A DNA stretch of 39,675 nt from Desulfobulbaceae bacterium (GTDB lineage Bacteria > Desulfobacterota > Desulfobulbia > Desulfobulbales > Desulfobulbaceae). The position numbers and the translations under genes are program-made. Positions 16,345 through 24,141 of the stretch are shown here, in pieces (the stretch's first letter is position 1; every line of letters begins with the position of its first letter). The stretch lies in NCBI GenBank assembly GCA_019163135.1, contig JAFLKR010000067.1, forward strand, positions 1-39,675, written 5' to 3'. The notes beneath the pieces were generated by a model. It made no database searches. It was not told where the DNA came from and was given only the letters and a program-made list of their open reading frames with translations.

Positions 16345-17408
16345 GCAACAGCATCGGGCCGTTGTTGAAGTCGATTTTGGCGGTACCGTTGCTGGGCTGC
16401 CTTTTGGTCCTCGGTAACTGTGGTTACAAGGACAAACCGGTGCCCCCCACCCGGTTGATTCCCAAACCGGTCATCGATCTAGAGTGCCAGCTCGATGAAA
16501 AGGGGGCCACGCTGCAATGGAGCTATCCCAATCAAACCGTCACCGGTGATCAGGTTACCGAAATCAGCGGTTTCGGAGTATACCGGTACGAAGTTGCCGA
16601 AGAAAATTATTGCAAAACCTGTCCGATGCCCTTTGATTCGCCTATGAACTTGCCCGGCGGAGTGCTGGCGTCCGAAGGAACAAAGACCGCGAGTTATCAG
16701 GCAACCCTCCTGCGGCCCGGGTACCTGTATTTCTTCAAGGTTCGCAGCAAAATCGGCTGGTGGATCGAATCCCAGGATTCCAATATTGTTTCCTTCCTGT
16801 GGAAGACCCCGCCGATAGCTCCGGAAGGGGTGGCCGCCATCGGTGGCGACGGCAAAAACGGTCTCAAATGGAATCCGGTCAGTCGGCGCCAGGATGGGAC
16901 CCCGCTGACCGATTCGGTGCAGTATCAGATTCACCGCAAAGTGGACAACTCCGCTTTCGCCAAGGTGGGACCACCAATCGTGGCCACCAGTTACAACGAT
17001 ACCGGGGTCGAAAACGGCCAGGTCTATAGCTACCAGGTACAGGCGCTGGCCATCGGCAAGGAAGGAACCGCGATCAGTGGCCCGATGAGTGCTTCGGTTA
17101 ATGCCAGCCCGTCGGACAAGAGCGCACCGCCTCCGCCCGGCGATGTCCAGGGGCTCAGGACCGATGTCGGGGTGAAAATCTTCTGGAGTCATGTCGAGGG
17201 CGGCGATCTGGGCGGGTATCGGGTCTATCGTCGAACAGCGGCTGAAAATAAGGCCAAGTTCGTCGGCGATGTCAAGTTGCCGTATACCCTGTTTGTCGAC
17301 CAAAACGCGCCGCTGGGTGTGGAACTGTTTTACACCGTTACCAGTATCGATACCCAGAATCCTGCTAACGAGAGCGCCAAATCTTCCGAGATTAAAATTT
17401 TCGAATGA
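16341..17408 (+). CDS. Lipoprotein with LptM-like N-terminus and two fibronectin type III domains
   Basis: This 355-residue protein starts with a hydrophobic segment (SILAVPLLGCLLVLGNC) followed by CGYKDKPVPP. That resembles the CGxKGxPxxP start of small LptM (YifL) lipoproteins. The lipobox LGNC is imperfect because Asn precedes the Cys. Two FnIII-like domains follow: about residues 45-155 (GFGVYRYEV, LRPGYLYFFKVRSKIG) and about 160-255 (YQIHRKVDNSAFAKVG, GQVYSYQVQAL). A third, shorter repeat follows at 265-355 (FWSHVEGGDLGGYRVYRR, FYTVTSID). It sits between argH and dapF, the same position small LptM genes hold next to dapF or lysA in other proteobacteria. Overlaps of four bases on both sides put it in the operon. 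It is probably exported to the periplasm; a link to LptD maturation is inference only. Confidence 0.8.
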   Translation: MSNSIGPLLKSILAVPLLGCLLVLGNCGYKDKPVPPTRLIPKPVIDLECQLDEKGATLQWSYPNQTVTGDQVTEISGFGVYRYEVAEENYCKTCPMPFDSPMNLPGGVLASEGTKTASYQATLLRPGYLYFFKVRSKIGWWIESQDSNIVSFLWKTPPIAPEGVAAIGGDGKNGLKWNPVSRRQDGTPLTDSVQYQIHRKVDNSAFAKVGPPIVATSYNDTGVENGQVYSYQVQALAIGKEGTAISGPMSASVNASPSDKSAPPPPGDVQGLRTDVGVKIFWSHVEGGDLGGYRVYRRTAAENKAKFVGDVKLPYTLFVDQNAPLGVELFYTVTSIDTQNPANESAKSSEIKIFE

Positions 17409-18286
17409 TCGTCTCGAGCGAGATCGCGAGAAGTTTGGATATGCAGATAAAAGATCTCAACCTGCCGATACCGTTTTGCAAAATGAGCGGGGCGGGCAAC
17501 GATTTCATCATTATTGACCATCGTGTGCCGCTGATCCCCAGGGAACGGATGGCCGAGTTTGCCCGGCTGGTCTGCCGGCGGAAATTTTCGGTGGGCGCCG
17601 ATGGTCTGTTCCTGATCGAACCGTCGGACTGTGCGGATTTCAAGTGGCGGTTTTTTAACGCCGATGGTTCCGAGGCGGGAATGTGCGGCAACGGTGCCCG
17701 GTGCGTCGCCCGTTTTGCAGCCATGCATGGGATTGCCGCCACACCGATGCGTTTTGAAACGCTGGCCGGGATAATTGACGCCACCGTTGCCGATACCCAG
17801 GTCACCATCACGATGACGCCGCCCCACTCGTTCCGGTTCGACTTGCCGGTTGAGGTCGCGGGGCAGTCGTTGATGGCGCATAGTGTGGATACCGGAGTGC
17901 CCCATATCGTTATCTTTGTCGATCAACTCGATGCCGTCGATGTGGTTGGTTTAGGGCGACTGCTCCGGCATCATCCCCTGTTTGCGCCGGCAGGCACTAA
18001 TGTCAACTTTGTCGGGCAATGCCCGCAAGGTTTGGGGGTGCGGACCTATGAGCGCGGGGTCGAGGATGAGACCATGGCCTGCGGCACCGGGGTGGTCGCC
18101 GGGGCGCTGATCGCTGTCGCCAAAGGACTGGCCGACTCGCCGGTGGAGATGGTGACCGCCGGGGGGGTTGCACTCATGGTTCAGTTCACAAATGGCCAGG
18201 AAGGGGCGATTAACCAGGTCTTGCTTAAAGGCCCGGCGCACCTTATTTACCGGGGCGAATTGACCGAAGAGGCACTGCTCGTGTAA
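17405..18286 (+). CDS. dapF: Diaminopimelate epimerase
   Basis: DapF converts LL- to meso-diaminopimelate for lysine and peptidoglycan. The two catalytic cysteines are present: C94 in GMCGNGARC and C226 in ETMACGTGVVAG. KMSGAGNDFIIID marks the N-terminal half. The length is 293 residues from the ATG that overlaps the preceding stop (ATGA), matching the coupling pattern of this operon. A second ATG at 17441 (MQIKDLNLPIPF) would give 281 residues, closer to the family norm, so the start is uncertain. No lysA is present here. Confidence 0.93.
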   Translation: MIVSSEIARSLDMQIKDLNLPIPFCKMSGAGNDFIIIDHRVPLIPRERMAEFARLVCRRKFSVGADGLFLIEPSDCADFKWRFFNADGSEAGMCGNGARCVARFAAMHGIAATPMRFETLAGIIDATVADTQVTITMTPPHSFRFDLPVEVAGQSLMAHSVDTGVPHIVIFVDQLDAVDVVGLGRLLRHHPLFAPAGTNVNFVGQCPQGLGVRTYERGVEDETMACGTGVVAGALIAVAKGLADSPVEMVTAGGVALMVQFTNGQEGAINQVLLKGPAHLIYRGELTEEALLV

Positions 18287-18321
18287 ACATCCTGGTGGAT
18301 GGATTGCCCGAGGTAAACGAA

Positions 18322-18422
18322 TGAGCAGGTAACTGCTCAGGTTCTACAGGACGCCAGGCCCTAAAACATGGCGGTCGCCAAAGGTCGCAATGCAGCGACC
18401 AAAGCTGAACCCTTCGGGGTCG
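18322..18422 (+). promoter_or_regulatory. Structured leader upstream of dapA (candidate regulatory RNA)
   Basis: The 186-bp gap before dapA is rich in complementary segments. A perfect 7-bp hairpin (TGAGCAG-GTAA-CTGCTCA, 18322-18339) has a GNRA-type loop. GGTTC (18340-18344) can pair with GAACC (18407-18411), enclosing GCCA...TGGC (18353-18371) and GGTCGC-AATGCA-GCGACC (18383-18400). Together they form a three-way junction. An alternative fold pairs CGACC (18396-18400) with GGTCG (18418-18422) and forms ACCC-TTCG-GGGT (18409-18420), breaking the junction. This could be a switch. It does not match the lysine riboswitch or other classes I know. All pairings were found by eye. Confidence 0.4.
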
Positions 18423-18472
18423 TCGAGCGCTCACCGACTGAACTGCGTCTGTACGAGATAAGAAGGAAAAAA

Positions 18473-19366
18473 ATGGAGAACGTCATGAAGAAATTTGAGG
18501 GAGCCATAACCGCACTCGTAACCCCCATGTCGCACGGCCGAATTGACGAAAAAGGCCTGGTCGATTTGATTGAGTTTCAGATCGCCAGCGGTATTCACGG
18601 CATTGTTCCCTGCGGAACGACCGGTGAATCGGCAACTTTGAGTTTTGATGAGCATAAGCGGGTTATCGAGTTGACCGTCAAGACCGTGCATGGCCGGGTG
18701 CCGGTCATTGCCGGGACCGGTGCCAACAACACGCTGGAAGCCATCGAGTTGACCGAGTCGGCCAAAGACAGCGGTGCTGATGCGGTGCTATCGGTGGTGC
18801 CCTACTACAACAAGCCCAGTCAGGAAGGATTGTATCAACATTTCAAGGCGATCCTGGAGGCCGTCGATATTCCGATGATCCTCTATAACGTCCCTGGCCG
18901 GACCGTGACCAACATGCTGCCTTCGACGGTGGCGCGACTGGCCGTGCTGCCAGGCGTCATCGGCATCAAGGAGGCCAGTGGCAGTCTCAACCAGATCAGC
19001 GAGGTGATCCAACTGTGTCCCCGTGATTTTATTGTGCTGTCCGGCGATGATTTCACCGCTATGCCTTCGGTCCTGGTCGGTGGCAAGGGCGTGATCTCGG
19101 TGGTCTCCAACCTCGAACCGGCCAGAACCGCGGCCATGATCGAGGCGGCCATGGGTCATGATGTGCCCCGAGCCAACGAACTCCATTATCAACTGTTCGT
19201 CCTCATGGGAGCCATGTTCTGTTACCCCAGCCCGGCTCCGGCCAAGAAGGGGCTCGAGTTGATGGGCAGGATCGCGTCGGGTGAGGTGCGGCTGCCCATG
19301 ACCCAGATGGACGAGTCGAGCCTGGTACAGCTCAAAAAAACAATGGCGGCAACTGGTCTGCTGTAA
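18473..19366 (+). CDS. dapA: 4-hydroxy-tetrahydrodipicolinate synthase
   Basis: DapA condenses pyruvate with aspartate semialdehyde, the first committed step to diaminopimelate and lysine. The 297-residue TIM barrel has GAITALVTPM, CGTTGESATLS, GTGANNTLEAIELT and VPYYNKPSQEG. It also has YNVPGRT with the catalytic Tyr, and GIKEASG with the Schiff-base Lys. AGAAGG at 18461-18466 places the start at ATG 18473. ATG 18485 (MKKFEGAITAL) with GGAG upstream is an alternative and matches the shorter family N-terminus. A structured leader precedes it. Confidence 0.95.
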   Translation: MENVMKKFEGAITALVTPMSHGRIDEKGLVDLIEFQIASGIHGIVPCGTTGESATLSFDEHKRVIELTVKTVHGRVPVIAGTGANNTLEAIELTESAKDSGADAVLSVVPYYNKPSQEGLYQHFKAILEAVDIPMILYNVPGRTVTNMLPSTVARLAVLPGVIGIKEASGSLNQISEVIQLCPRDFIVLSGDDFTAMPSVLVGGKGVISVVSNLEPARTAAMIEAAMGHDVPRANELHYQLFVLMGAMFCYPSPAPAKKGLELMGRIASGEVRLPMTQMDESSLVQLKKTMAATGLL

Positions 19367-19397
19367 AGAGACCGTCAAAGCACAATAGGAAACAGAT

Positions 19398-20210
19398 ATG
19401 ACCAGAGTTATTGTAGCCGGTGCGGCCGGACGGATGGGGCAGCGGATTATTCACATGGTGCAGGCCCAACCGGAACTCCAACTGACCGGTGCCTTCGAAC
19501 GGCCGGGCAGCCCTGCCATCGGCAAGGATGCCGGGGCGATCAGCGGATTGGGCGAGACCGGTATTTCCATCACGGCTGGCCTGGAATCGGTGATTGATCG
19601 TGCCGATGTCCTGATCGATTTCACCTTCCATGAGGCCACGGTGGAGTTTGCTCGACAGGCCGCTGTCCATGGCACGGCCATGGTGATCGGCACCACCGGG
19701 CTCAGTGCCGTTGAGCTTGCCACCATCAAAGAATTGGCTGAGGCCCATTTCCCCTGTGTGCAGTCGCCGAATATGGCGGTCGGGGTGAATGTCCTCTTTA
19801 AATTGGTGGAAAAGGCTGCGGCGATTTTGGGCGATGCCTATGATGTCGAGATTGTTGAGGCCCATCACCGCATGAAGAAAGATGCCCCCTCGGGCACCGC
19901 CCTGAAGTTGGGACAGATGGCCGCTGCTGCCCTGGGCCGAGACCTGGCTCAGGTCGGCGTCATGGAGCGCAACGGCATCATCGGCGAGCGGACAGATAAG
20001 GAAATCGGCATTCAGACCATCCGCGGCGGCGATATCGTCGGGGAGCATACCGTTTATTTTGCGGGCGCAGGGGAACGGCTGGAAATAGTGCATCGGGCCA
20101 CCAGTCGAGATAATTTTGCCAGGGGAGCGGCCTTGGCCGCAGCTTGGATCGCCGGCAAGCCGAAGGGTATGTACACCATGTTTGATGTCCTTGGGCTTAC
20201 CGACTTCTAA
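19398..20210 (+). CDS. dapB: 4-hydroxy-tetrahydrodipicolinate reductase
   Basis: DapB reduces the DapA product with NAD(P)H. The 270-residue protein begins with the dinucleotide motif VAGAAGRMGQRI. It has DVLIDFTFHEA, IGTTGLS, the MAVGVNVLFKL segment and the substrate loop EAHHRMKKDAPSGTALKLG. RGGDIVGEHTV follows. AGGA seven bases before the ATG gives a good ribosome site. It follows dapA by 31 bp. The 3' end overlaps the likely start of folK in another frame. Confidence 0.96.
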   Translation: MTRVIVAGAAGRMGQRIIHMVQAQPELQLTGAFERPGSPAIGKDAGAISGLGETGISITAGLESVIDRADVLIDFTFHEATVEFARQAAVHGTAMVIGTTGLSAVELATIKELAEAHFPCVQSPNMAVGVNVLFKLVEKAAAILGDAYDVEIVEAHHRMKKDAPSGTALKLGQMAAAALGRDLAQVGVMERNGIIGERTDKEIGIQTIRGGDIVGEHTVYFAGAGERLEIVHRATSRDNFARGAALAAAWIAGKPKGMYTMFDVLGLTDF

Positions 20211-20763
20211 GGTCGGCCCAGCGAAGGCCTGTCGGGAATCTCTAAACTCGTCTCACAAGGCCTGTATCGCTCTCGGCTCCAACTTGGGCGAGAGTACCCA
20301 GATTCTGCAGAGTGCCTGGGCACAATTGCTTGAGTATCCGGCCATTGTGCCCGTTGCTCTTTCGTCGCCTTACCGCAGTGAGCCGGTGGGGATGGACCGA
20401 ACCCACTGGTTTGTCAATGCGGCGGCGCTTGTCCGGACAACGCTGACACCCCTTGTCCTGCTGCAGGTCCTCCAATCGATCGAAGCCCGCCATGGCCGGG
20501 TTCGTCCGTTGCAGCGAACCGGCTGCCAGGATCGGACCCTTGATCTTGATCTGCTCTTGTATGATGATTTTGTTATTTATTCCGATGCGTTGATTATCCC
20601 GCACCCGCGGATGCACCAGCGGCTTTTTGTCCTGGAGCCGCTTGCTGAAATCGCCGGTGATTGGATTCATCCTCTGCAGGGAAAGCCGGTGGGGGAGTTG
20701 CTGCTTGATTATCTGAAAAAAGAAAATAATCAACAGGTTGAGCGTTTTTTCTGGCCGGAGTAA
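20185..20763 (+). CDS. folK: 2-amino-4-hydroxy-6-hydroxymethyldihydropteridine pyrophosphokinase
   Basis: FolK (HPPK) transfers pyrophosphate from ATP to the pterin in folate synthesis. The catalytic domain is clear: ACIALGSNLGE, SSPYRSEPVGM, FVNAAALVRT and RTLDLDLLLYDD. IPHPRMHQRLFVLEPLAEIAGDW follows. The start is a problem. No ATG, GTG or TTG lies between the dapB stop and HKACIALGSN. The nearest in-frame starts are ATG 20185 and TTG 20191, inside the dapB 3' end, giving an N-terminal extension of about 25 residues without homology. A non-standard start closer to the domain cannot be excluded. Confidence 0.85.
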   Translation: MSLGLPTSKVGPAKACRESLNSSHKACIALGSNLGESTQILQSAWAQLLEYPAIVPVALSSPYRSEPVGMDRTHWFVNAAALVRTTLTPLVLLQVLQSIEARHGRVRPLQRTGCQDRTLDLDLLLYDDFVIYSDALIIPHPRMHQRLFVLEPLAEIAGDWIHPLQGKPVGELLLDYLKKENNQQVERFFWPE

Positions 20764-20766
20764 GGA

Positions 20767-20787
20767 GGCCGCGGTTTGTTTGCGGCC
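20767..20787 (+). terminator. Hairpin after folK
   Basis: GGCCGC (20767-20772) pairs with GCGGCC (20782-20787) around a nine-base loop, six bases after the folK stop. An A-run, not a T-run, follows, so it is at best a weak or Rho-assisted terminator, or an mRNA end. Confidence 0.4.
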
Positions 20788-20906
20788 CTGCTTGAAAAAA
20801 GTCACCTGTCCGGACAAATCAATTAGACATTTAAATTCACCCGTATATAATAAATTATGTTGAGAAAAGCAGGGATACCACTCACTGAGGCGGATTTTCA
20901 GGGCGC

Positions 20907-21176
20907 ATGACTCCGTTTCGTTTGTTGATACTCGCCGGGCTTTTCTATATCGGCTGGCGACTTATTCGTAAGAGCTTTGCGAAAAAACCGCCGGAGGAAG
21001 TTCGTCAGGTCGAAGAACCGGACCCCGAGGATGTACTGGTCGAGGATCCGGTCTGCCATGTTCTTATACCCAAGCACCAGGCCCTGCGTCTGCGCCGGGA
21101 TGGAATTACCTATTATTTCTGCAGCGAGCAATGCTGTGACCAATTTGCCGGGCAACCGGAGCAAGGAGAAAAATGA
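20907..21176 (+). CDS. Small membrane-anchored YHS/TRASH-like protein
   Basis: This 89-residue protein has one N-terminal membrane helix (about residues 4-18, [15 protein letters not shown]), then a charged linker. A C-terminal domain follows with [14 protein letters not shown] and [15 protein letters not shown]. The spacing of the Cys residues (C-x2-less VCH, then FCSEQCC) resembles YHS/TRASH metal-binding domains, usually read as DPVCGM...YFCS..C. The helix would leave the metal site in the cytoplasm or at the membrane. Its stop overlaps the transaldolase start (ATGA). It may bind a transition metal such as copper; partner and role are unknown. Confidence 0.75.
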   Translation: MTPFRLLILAGLFYIGWRLIRKSFAKKPPEEVRQVEEPDPEDVLVEDPVCHVLIPKHQALRLRRDGITYYFCSEQCCDQFAGQPEQGEK

Positions 21177-21817
21177 AGTTTTTTATCGACACCGCTAATA
21201 TTGATGAGATCAAAAAAGGACTTGCGCTCGGGATGGTTGATGGCGTCACCACCAACCCCTCTCTGGTTGCCAAGGAGCCGCGTCCTTTTACCGAAATCCT
21301 TAAAGACATCTGTGGGTTGGTCGAAGGACCGGTCAGCGCCGAGGTTATCAGCCTCGAGGCAGACGGCATGGTGGCTGAGGCCCGCGAACTGGTGAAAATC
21401 GCCGATAATATCGTGATCAAAATCCCGATGATCGAAGAGGGCTTGAAGGCGGTGAAACGGTTGACGGCCGAGGGGATCAAGACCAACGTCACCCTGATTT
21501 TTTCAGCAGCCCAGGTTCTGCTCGCTGCCAAAGCCGGGGCGAGCTATGTCAGCCCCTTTGTGGGCCGTCTCGATGATATTTCGGTAAACGGTCTCGATTT
21601 GGTTGCCGATATAATGACTATACTGCGCAATTATGGGTTTGCTACCGAGGTCATTGTCGCTTCGGTCCGCAGCCCGATGCATGTGGTTGAATCGGCGCTG
21701 CTTGGGGCGGATATCGCCACCATCCCGTACAAGGTAATTGCCCAACTGGCCAAGCACCCGCTCACCGATATCGGGATGCAGCAGTTCCTCGCTGACTGGG
21801 AAAAACGGAAAAAATAA
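21173..21817 (+). CDS. Transaldolase / fructose-6-phosphate aldolase (TalC type)
   Basis: This belongs to the short class of transaldolases of about 214 residues, cytoplasmic. The hallmark N-terminus is [13 protein letters not shown], followed by [10 protein letters not shown]. Schiff-base Lys83 is in NIVIKIPM. Later come [21 protein letters not shown] and [11 protein letters not shown]. Whether it acts as a transaldolase in the pentose phosphate pathway or as fructose-6-phosphate aldolase cannot be told from sequence. Ara-phosphate chemistry could draw on its pentose pool. It starts within the stop of the YHS-like gene. Confidence 0.93.
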   Translation: MKFFIDTANIDEIKKGLALGMVDGVTTNPSLVAKEPRPFTEILKDICGLVEGPVSAEVISLEADGMVAEARELVKIADNIVIKIPMIEEGLKAVKRLTAEGIKTNVTLIFSAAQVLLAAKAGASYVSPFVGRLDDISVNGLDLVADIMTILRNYGFATEVIVASVRSPMHVVESALLGADIATIPYKVIAQLAKHPLTDIGMQQFLADWEKRKK

Positions 21818-21840
21818 CCAAATATAACCAAAGGTATCCT

Positions 21841-22569
21841 ATGGAATCCCGCCTCCTTCTGACAGTCTTTCTCCTTCTGGCGATATCACTGCCGGTTTCG
21901 GCAGGTGCGGCAATGTATGCCTATGTGGACGCCCGGGGCATTTGCCATTATACCAATGTCCCGGGTGACGGGCGCTACAAATTGAATAATAGAACACCTC
22001 GGCGGGTAGGGTCGCCGGAAGACCAGCTGGTCAGAACGATTACCCGACGTTCGCAAAGCAGCCAGGTATTCGGGGCCGGATTGGCGCAAGGCTACCTGTT
22101 CCAGACGGCACCCCAAACCATGAACCGGTACATCCAGATGGCGGCGATGCATCATCAGGTGGATCCGCTTTTGATCAAGGCAGTCATCAAAGCGGAATCC
22201 AATTTCGATCCCAATGCGATTTCCCCCAAAGGGGCCCAGGGACTGATGCAGTTGATGCCGGGCACCGCCAAGGATCTTTTGGTCAACAATCCCATGGATC
22301 CGCTGCAGAATATCAACGGCGGCACCAAGTATCTGCGATACTTGCTTGACAACTATAACGGAGATGTGGAATTAAGTCTGGCGGCGTACAATGCCGGACC
22401 CGGGAATGTTACCCCCTATGGGATGATCCCCAACTTTCCCGAAACCCAGTCTTATGTCGCCAAGGTCTTGCAGAATTACCGCTCATACCGCAGCGATTCC
22501 CGCTCGTACCGAAGCGGTGAGGCCACAAATTCCGGCATCAATGTTCGACAAATGGTGACAGTCAATTGA
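21841..22569 (+). CDS. Lytic transglycosylase with DUF4124-like N-terminus
   Basis: This 242-residue secreted protein has a signal peptide (about residues 1-23, [20 protein letters not shown]). A DUF4124-like segment follows ([17 protein letters not shown]). The SLT domain runs over about residues 95-205. Catalytic Glu119 is in [19 protein letters not shown], followed by [20 protein letters not shown] and [13 protein letters not shown]. It should cleave peptidoglycan glycan strands in the periplasm. It starts 23 bp after the transaldolase, and its stop overlaps the TTG start of pgsA. Confidence 0.92.
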   Translation: MESRLLLTVFLLLAISLPVSAGAAMYAYVDARGICHYTNVPGDGRYKLNNRTPRRVGSPEDQLVRTITRRSQSSQVFGAGLAQGYLFQTAPQTMNRYIQMAAMHHQVDPLLIKAVIKAESNFDPNAISPKGAQGLMQLMPGTAKDLLVNNPMDPLQNINGGTKYLRYLLDNYNGDVELSLAAYNAGPGNVTPYGMIPNFPETQSYVAKVLQNYRSYRSDSRSYRSGEATNSGINVRQMVTVN

Positions 22570-23138
22570 AACGCAGTGCCAAGATTGTTAATCTGCCTAA
22601 TCTGATCACAGGCAGCCGGTTCATCCTCTCCGGCTGCCTGATGTTGCTTCTACTCCAGGAGCAGACCACCGAAAAGGCCATGATTTCCTGGCTGGTGTTT
22701 TCGATCGCCGCTGGGTCCGACTGGATCGACGGCTATTTCGCCCGGCGCTATGAAAGCATCACCGCCCTGGGCAAATTGATGGACCCGCTGGCCGACAAGG
22801 TGCTGGTGACCACCGCGCTGATCATGCTCATCCCCACCGGCAAACTGCCTGCCTGGGTCGCGCTGATCATCATTTGCCGGGAGATTGTAATCACCGGCCT
22901 GCGCGGCGTGGCCTCATCGGCCGGAATCGTGGTCGCCGCCAGCAATCAGGGCAAATGGAAATCCATCACCCAATATATCGGCCTCGGTACCCTGATCTTC
23001 CCCCTAGGCGTCCTGCCCATCCCCTATCTGCACCAGATCGGCTTGGCCATTGTCTATGTGGCCCTGATCCTCACCGTCTTGTCCGGTTTCGATTACTTCT
23101 ACAAACTCCGCCGGATATTTCTTGAGGATGTAATCTGA
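22566..23138 (+). CDS. pgsA: CDP-diacylglycerol-glycerol-3-phosphate 3-phosphatidyltransferase
   Basis: PgsA makes phosphatidylglycerol phosphate in the inner membrane. The 190-residue protein has about five membrane helices. The CDP-alcohol phosphotransferase signature D-G-x2-A-R-x8-G-x3-D-x3-D is complete (D55, G56, A59, R60, G69, D73, D77). The N-terminal [13 protein letters not shown] is typical. The start is TTG 22566, overlapping the stop of the transglycosylase (TTGA). No in-frame ATG precedes the conserved helix. It is the last rightward gene before the polysaccharide locus. Confidence 0.94.
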   Translation: MKRSAKIVNLPNLITGSRFILSGCLMLLLLQEQTTEKAMISWLVFSIAAGSDWIDGYFARRYESITALGKLMDPLADKVLVTTALIMLIPTGKLPAWVALIIICREIVITGLRGVASSAGIVVAASNQGKWKSITQYIGLGTLIFPLGVLPIPYLHQIGLAIVYVALILTVLSGFDYFYKLRRIFLEDVI

Positions 23139-23208
23139 GTCTCCGGTCCGTAATGGACAGAAACTGGTTTATCACAGTTCTATCAGTACCTTCATTTCTT
23201 ACCGATGA

Positions 23209-23769
23209 TTAATGTGAGACTCCGTCCCGGCGGAATACTTTCACAACGGTCAGCCACAAAATCCGTAGATCAAACCATAATGAGCGCCGGTGGAGATACT
23301 CCACGTCCAACTTGACCTTTTCCGGAATCGGCAACTCATCGCGCCCGTTTATCTGTGCCCAACCTGTCAAGCCAGGAACCAATTTATGGACCCCTTGTTC
23401 CGTTCGCAGGGCAATGAGATCATCCTGATTGAACAGTGCCGGCCTTGGCCCGACAAAGCTCATGTGTCCAACCAGAATGCTCCACAATTGCGGCAATTCA
23501 TCCAGGCTGGATCTGCGCAGGAAAGAACCGATCGGGGTCAAGTAGCGAGCCGGATCATCCAGCAGATGGGTCGCAAGCGCCGGTGTACCCACGCGCATGC
23601 TGCGAAACTTCGGCATTCGAAAAGTCCGGTTGTATCTGCCCACGCGATCCGACCAGTACAATACCGGACCGGGGGAAGTCAACCGTACCAGCAGCGCGAC
23701 TACCAGCAGGGGCAGCGCACAGAGAACGAGTGCCCCTAAGCACATCGCAAGATCGAAGAGACGTTTCAT
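23209..23769 (-). CDS. Undecaprenyl-phosphate sugar phosphotransferase, PglC-like
   Basis: This 186-residue protein is a monotopic phosphoglycosyl transferase of the bacterial sugar-transferase family. It loads the first sugar phosphate onto undecaprenyl phosphate. The membrane-embedded helix is residues 8-30 (AMCLGALVLCALPLLVVALL). Then come the KFRSMRVG motif, LRRSSLDELPQLW with the catalytic Asp-Glu, MSFVGPRPAL and VPGLTGWAQINGRDEL. It lacks the long N-terminal membrane region of WbaP, so it is the minimal PglC/WecP-like form. It overlaps the stop of the upstream epimerase remnant by four bases. As the last gene of the leftward locus it likely starts the repeat unit. Confidence 0.92.
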   Translation of the reverse strand: MKRLFDLAMCLGALVLCALPLLVVALLVRLTSPGPVLYWSDRVGRYNRTFRMPKFRSMRVGTPALATHLLDDPARYLTPIGSFLRRSSLDELPQLWSILVGHMSFVGPRPALFNQDDLIALRTEQGVHKLVPGLTGWAQINGRDELPIPEKVKLDVEYLHRRSLWFDLRILWLTVVKVFRRDGVSH

Positions 23770-24065
23770 CGCCCGAACATCTCCCGCAGGCCGTCGTCCA
23801 AGGTGATTTCTGCACGCCAGCCCAATTTCTGCTCAACGCGTACCGGGGAATACCAGGCCGAGCCGATGATGAGATCAAAGGCTTCGCTGTCAAGCGGCAT
23901 TCGCCGCTTGATGATCGCCTCTAGCCCATCACTGCAACGAGCCCCTAATCGAAGTGCCGATTGCGGAATAGCCCAACGGCATTCAGGCAGACTCAGAACC
24001 TTGCACATCGCATTGTAGAGTAGCCGTCCAGAAGGTGCGTGCGAGAGGGTCACAATGTTGGTCAT
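23766..24065 (-). pseudogene. C-terminal remnant of an NAD-dependent sugar epimerase
   Basis: Only the last third of an extended SDR remains. LGWRAEITLDDGLREMFGR matches the usual C-terminal end, and AIPQSALRLGARC and the LIIGSAWYSP region match the preceding substrate-binding part. The Rossmann GxxGxxG motif and catalytic YxxxK are missing. Sequence similarity seems to extend a few codons before the ATG (TNDDRARG) up to a TAG at about 24108. This shows the gene once continued. The missing part does not fit in the 76 bp to the next gene. It still overlaps the sugar-transferase start by four bases, as an epimerase/transferase pair would. Confidence 0.7.
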
Positions 24066-24141
24066 TCCACGTGCTCGATCATCATTGGTGGACAGGGGGC
24101 ATGGCGGCTATCCGGTTTCAATGGGCTAAAAAAGGGGGGGC

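Noticed and set aside
18322..18422. Lysine, c-di-GMP or other known riboswitch before dapA
   Set aside because: I compared remembered core motifs and none matched; it is listed only as an unassigned structured leader.
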